The notes under the pieces were generated by a model, which saw nothing but the letters and a program-made list of their open reading frames with translations, was not told the DNA's origin and did not search any database. A DNA stretch of 64,000 nt from Flavobacteriales bacterium. GTDB lineage: Bacteria; Bacteroidota; Bacteroidia; Flavobacteriales_D; Crocinitomicaceae. The stretch is taken from assembly GCA_022361195.1 (NCBI GenBank), contig JAKSBJ010000244.1, positions 1 to 64,000 on the forward strand, read 5' to 3'. The translations under genes were made by a program, and so were the position numbers. Positions 62,327 to 64,000 of this stretch are shown here, piece by piece. Each line of letters opens with the position of its first letter. The stretch's first letter is position 1.

Positions 62327-64000
62327 TGGCAAGCTCTGAAACAAAAGAAATAAACGATAATCGTGAAGGCGGTTGGTCTTATCTTTTCAACTATCTCTAC
62401 TTTGAGGGGAAGGTAAGAGATATTTTTTACCAGTCTGGAGAGGTAGAAAAAATCTTTGGTATTTCACGTGAAGAATTCGAGGAGCTTTTATTAAACAACA
62501 AGGTTTGGGAGACTTTCATGATAGAGGATGTCAGGGAAGTTGAAAAGAAACTGGATAGAATTATTAAAAGCGGGAAACCAGGAGAGCTACGTTATCGAAT
62601 TAATAAAGGAGGTGAAATTCGTTGGATTGAGGAAAAATTATTTCCTAATACTGAGGTAAAAGACGGGTATCTCCTATCAGGTATTGTCCATGATATTACA
62701 GATAAATTAAGAGCCGAGCAGGAGATAGCCATTTCCGAACAAAAGTTCCGCCGTTTGTTTGAACGAAATATGGCTGGGGTTTATGTGACTCATCTCGATG
62801 GTAGAATTTTAAACTGTAATCCTGCATTTGCAAGAATTTTGGGTTATGATAGTCCCGAAGAAATTCTCAGTAAAAAGGTTTATGATCTCTATTTTGATTC
62901 TGACGAACGGAAAAAATACCTGTCCGATTTAAGAGAAAAAGGGAGTCTCAACAACTACATTACTGTTCTTAAACGAAAAGACGGCCGAAGATTGGTACTG
63001 GACAATAATGTGAGTATTAATGAGGATGAAAATGGTGAATTAAACATTATTGAAGGAACCTTTATTGATGTAACAGATTTAAAAGAGACTACCGAAAAAC
63101 TAAAAATAGGGGAACATAAGTATCGCACCCTTTTTGAGGAAGCCAATAATGCCATTCTACTCATTAATTCATCTGAAGAAGGGAATTATATCATTGATTG
63201 TAATGAAAAGGCTCTTGCTACTTTTCGTTGCAAGGAGAATGAAATTATAGGTATTGAATTTGTTGATATCTGCTGTTCAGATAGTTTAAAAGAGAAAAAA
63301 GTAGATTGTTATGCCATTTTAGATTCGGAACGAAGCCAGTTAGAGTGGCAATTTATTCGTTTGGATGGAGAAGTATTTGATGCTGAAATATGGCTTTCTA
63401 AGATTTCAATGGGAACCGAAACCATCAATCAAATTGTAATTAGTGATGTAAGTTCTCGTAAACAAAAAGAAAAAGAACTTTTGCAAAGTCGGCAATCGTT
63501 CAAAAATATTGTTGATAGTTCATTAGCTGCAATTTTTATCTTTACTCAGGAAAAATTGGTTTACTTAAATCCTATTGGTAATCAATTATTTAGGAGTTTA
63601 TTGAATACTGATTCGGACAATTTATTTGAGATTTTTCCTAAGCAATACACCCCTTTATTTACGCAATTGCTAAGTGAAGCCGAAAATGATATTCATTCCT
63701 ATACTGAGCTTACTTTAGGAGAAGATAATAACTCAAAAAACTACAGCATTAATGTGGTTGAAATCATTCATAATAATGAAAAATCACAGCTGGTTATTTT
63801 GAGAGATATTACCCTTCAAAATGAATACAACTTTCAAAAACATCGGGCCGAGATTGCTGAAATTGCGAATGAAAAACTCCAGGAGGAAATAGAACGTCAC
63901 AAAAAAACGCAAGAGGAGCTTTTAGAAAAAACTTCAAAACTGAGAGCCTTTAATGAAAGTGCTCACAGCCTTTTTGCTTTGACTATTGATCGTGATTATC
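62326..64000 (+). CDS. Multi-PAS sensor protein (3' end outside window)
   Basis: Open frame from ATG 62326 to the right edge with 558 codons and no stop. It has no signal peptide or TM in the visible part. At least four PAS domains are seen: about 15-115 (KIFGISREEFEE; YLLSGIVHDITDK), about 130-250 (RRLFERNMAGVYVTHLDG; GTFIDVTDL), about 260-375 (YRTLFEEANNAILLIN; VISDVSS), and about 385-510 (FKNIVDSSLAAIFIF; ILRDIT). A coiled coil follows (EEIERHKKTQEELL), and a fifth PAS seems to start. The output (kinase, cyclase or phosphatase) lies beyond the edge. Coupled to the MORN gene by TAATG. Confidence 0.85.
   Translation, partial: MASSETKEINDNREGGWSYLFNYLYFEGKVRDIFYQSGEVEKIFGISREEFEELLLNNKVWETFMIEDVREVEKKLDRIIKSGKPGELRYRINKGGEIRWIEEKLFPNTEVKDGYLLSGIVHDITDKLRAEQEIAISEQKFRRLFERNMAGVYVTHLDGRILNCNPAFARILGYDSPEEILSKKVYDLYFDSDERKKYLSDLREKGSLNNYITVLKRKDGRRLVLDNNVSINEDENGELNIIEGTFIDVTDLKETTEKLKIGEHKYRTLFEEANNAILLINSSEEGNYIIDCNEKALATFRCKENEIIGIEFVDICCSDSLKEKKVDCYAILDSERSQLEWQFIRLDGEVFDAEIWLSKISMGTETINQIVISDVSSRKQKEKELLQSRQSFKNIVDSSLAAIFIFTQEKLVYLNPIGNQLFRSLLNTDSDNLFEIFPKQYTPLFTQLLSEAENDIHSYTELTLGEDNNSKNYSINVVEIIHNNEKSQLVILRDITLQNEYNFQKHRAEIAEIANEKLQEEIERHKKTQEELLEKTSKLRAFNESAHSLFALTIDRDY

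Overview
The window is a piece of a Bacteroidota chromosome, most likely an aerobic, free-living member of the Flavobacteriales or a near relative. The evidence is several proteins with type IX secretion system (T9SS) sorting domains (type B/CHU_C and type A), PorP/SprF proteins, a SprB-repeat adhesin, DUF4175, a two-component-propeller (Y_Y_Y) receptor, and promoters with the Bacteroidota -7 box TANNTTTG. The DNA is AT-rich and densely coded. I see no CRISPR array, insertion sequence, prophage or rRNA operon. The exact family cannot be fixed from the sequence alone.

Layout. 1-11.9 kb is envelope and secretion: the 3' part of a giant SprB-repeat adhesin with its PorP/SprF partner, a TonB-dependent receptor, a small zinc-finger-like protein, an S9 prolyl-oligopeptidase-type peptidase with a poly-lysine tract, and a mini-protein that is only a signal peptide plus a T9SS type B domain. 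11.9-24 kb holds a TPR/SpoIIE phosphatase, a putative glycoside hydrolase (DUF5060), a second cargo-PorP pair (CotH/lamin-tail protein with PorP), a lipoprotein with a DUF2490 barrel, and RNase R. 24-32 kb holds ferritin followed by the most interesting unit: YfiR-like periplasmic protein, TPR protein (frameshifted here), HAMP-SpoIIE phosphatase, and a 1300-residue propeller-Y_Y_Y-TM-adenylate cyclase-HD protein. 32-36.8 kb is thyA-folA-topB plus a barrel protein. 36.9-43 kb (minus strand) is DUF4175, an RsbW-like ATPase, ybeY and mnmG, with two tandem parS sites between the last two. 43-45.5 kb is gltX-folB and tRNA-Cys, with a duplicated tRNA 3' end downstream. 45.5-64 kb mixes an acetylesterase-like lipoprotein, a T9SS type A protein, a third SpoIIE phosphatase, a glycosyltransferase, M48 protease with LemA, a membrane-anchored CotH protein, a CapA-like phosphoesterase, an ECF sigma factor with a transmembrane anti-sigma-like protein ending in a CHU_C-like domain, a thioredoxin-fold protein, rpiB, a MORN-repeat protein and a multi-PAS sensor that runs off the right edge.

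How it fits together. Two themes recur. The first is T9SS export: cargo genes with CHU_C ends sit directly upstream of PorP/SprF genes, and one CHU_C-like domain has been put on a probable anti-sigma factor. The second is signalling by protein phosphatases and cyclic nucleotides: three SpoIIE/PP2C phosphatases, an RsbW-like ATPase, a cyclase-HD receptor and a PAS sensor, with no STAS antagonist or receiver domain in the window. The parS pair beside mnmG suggests that this locus lies in the origin-proximal part of the chromosome.
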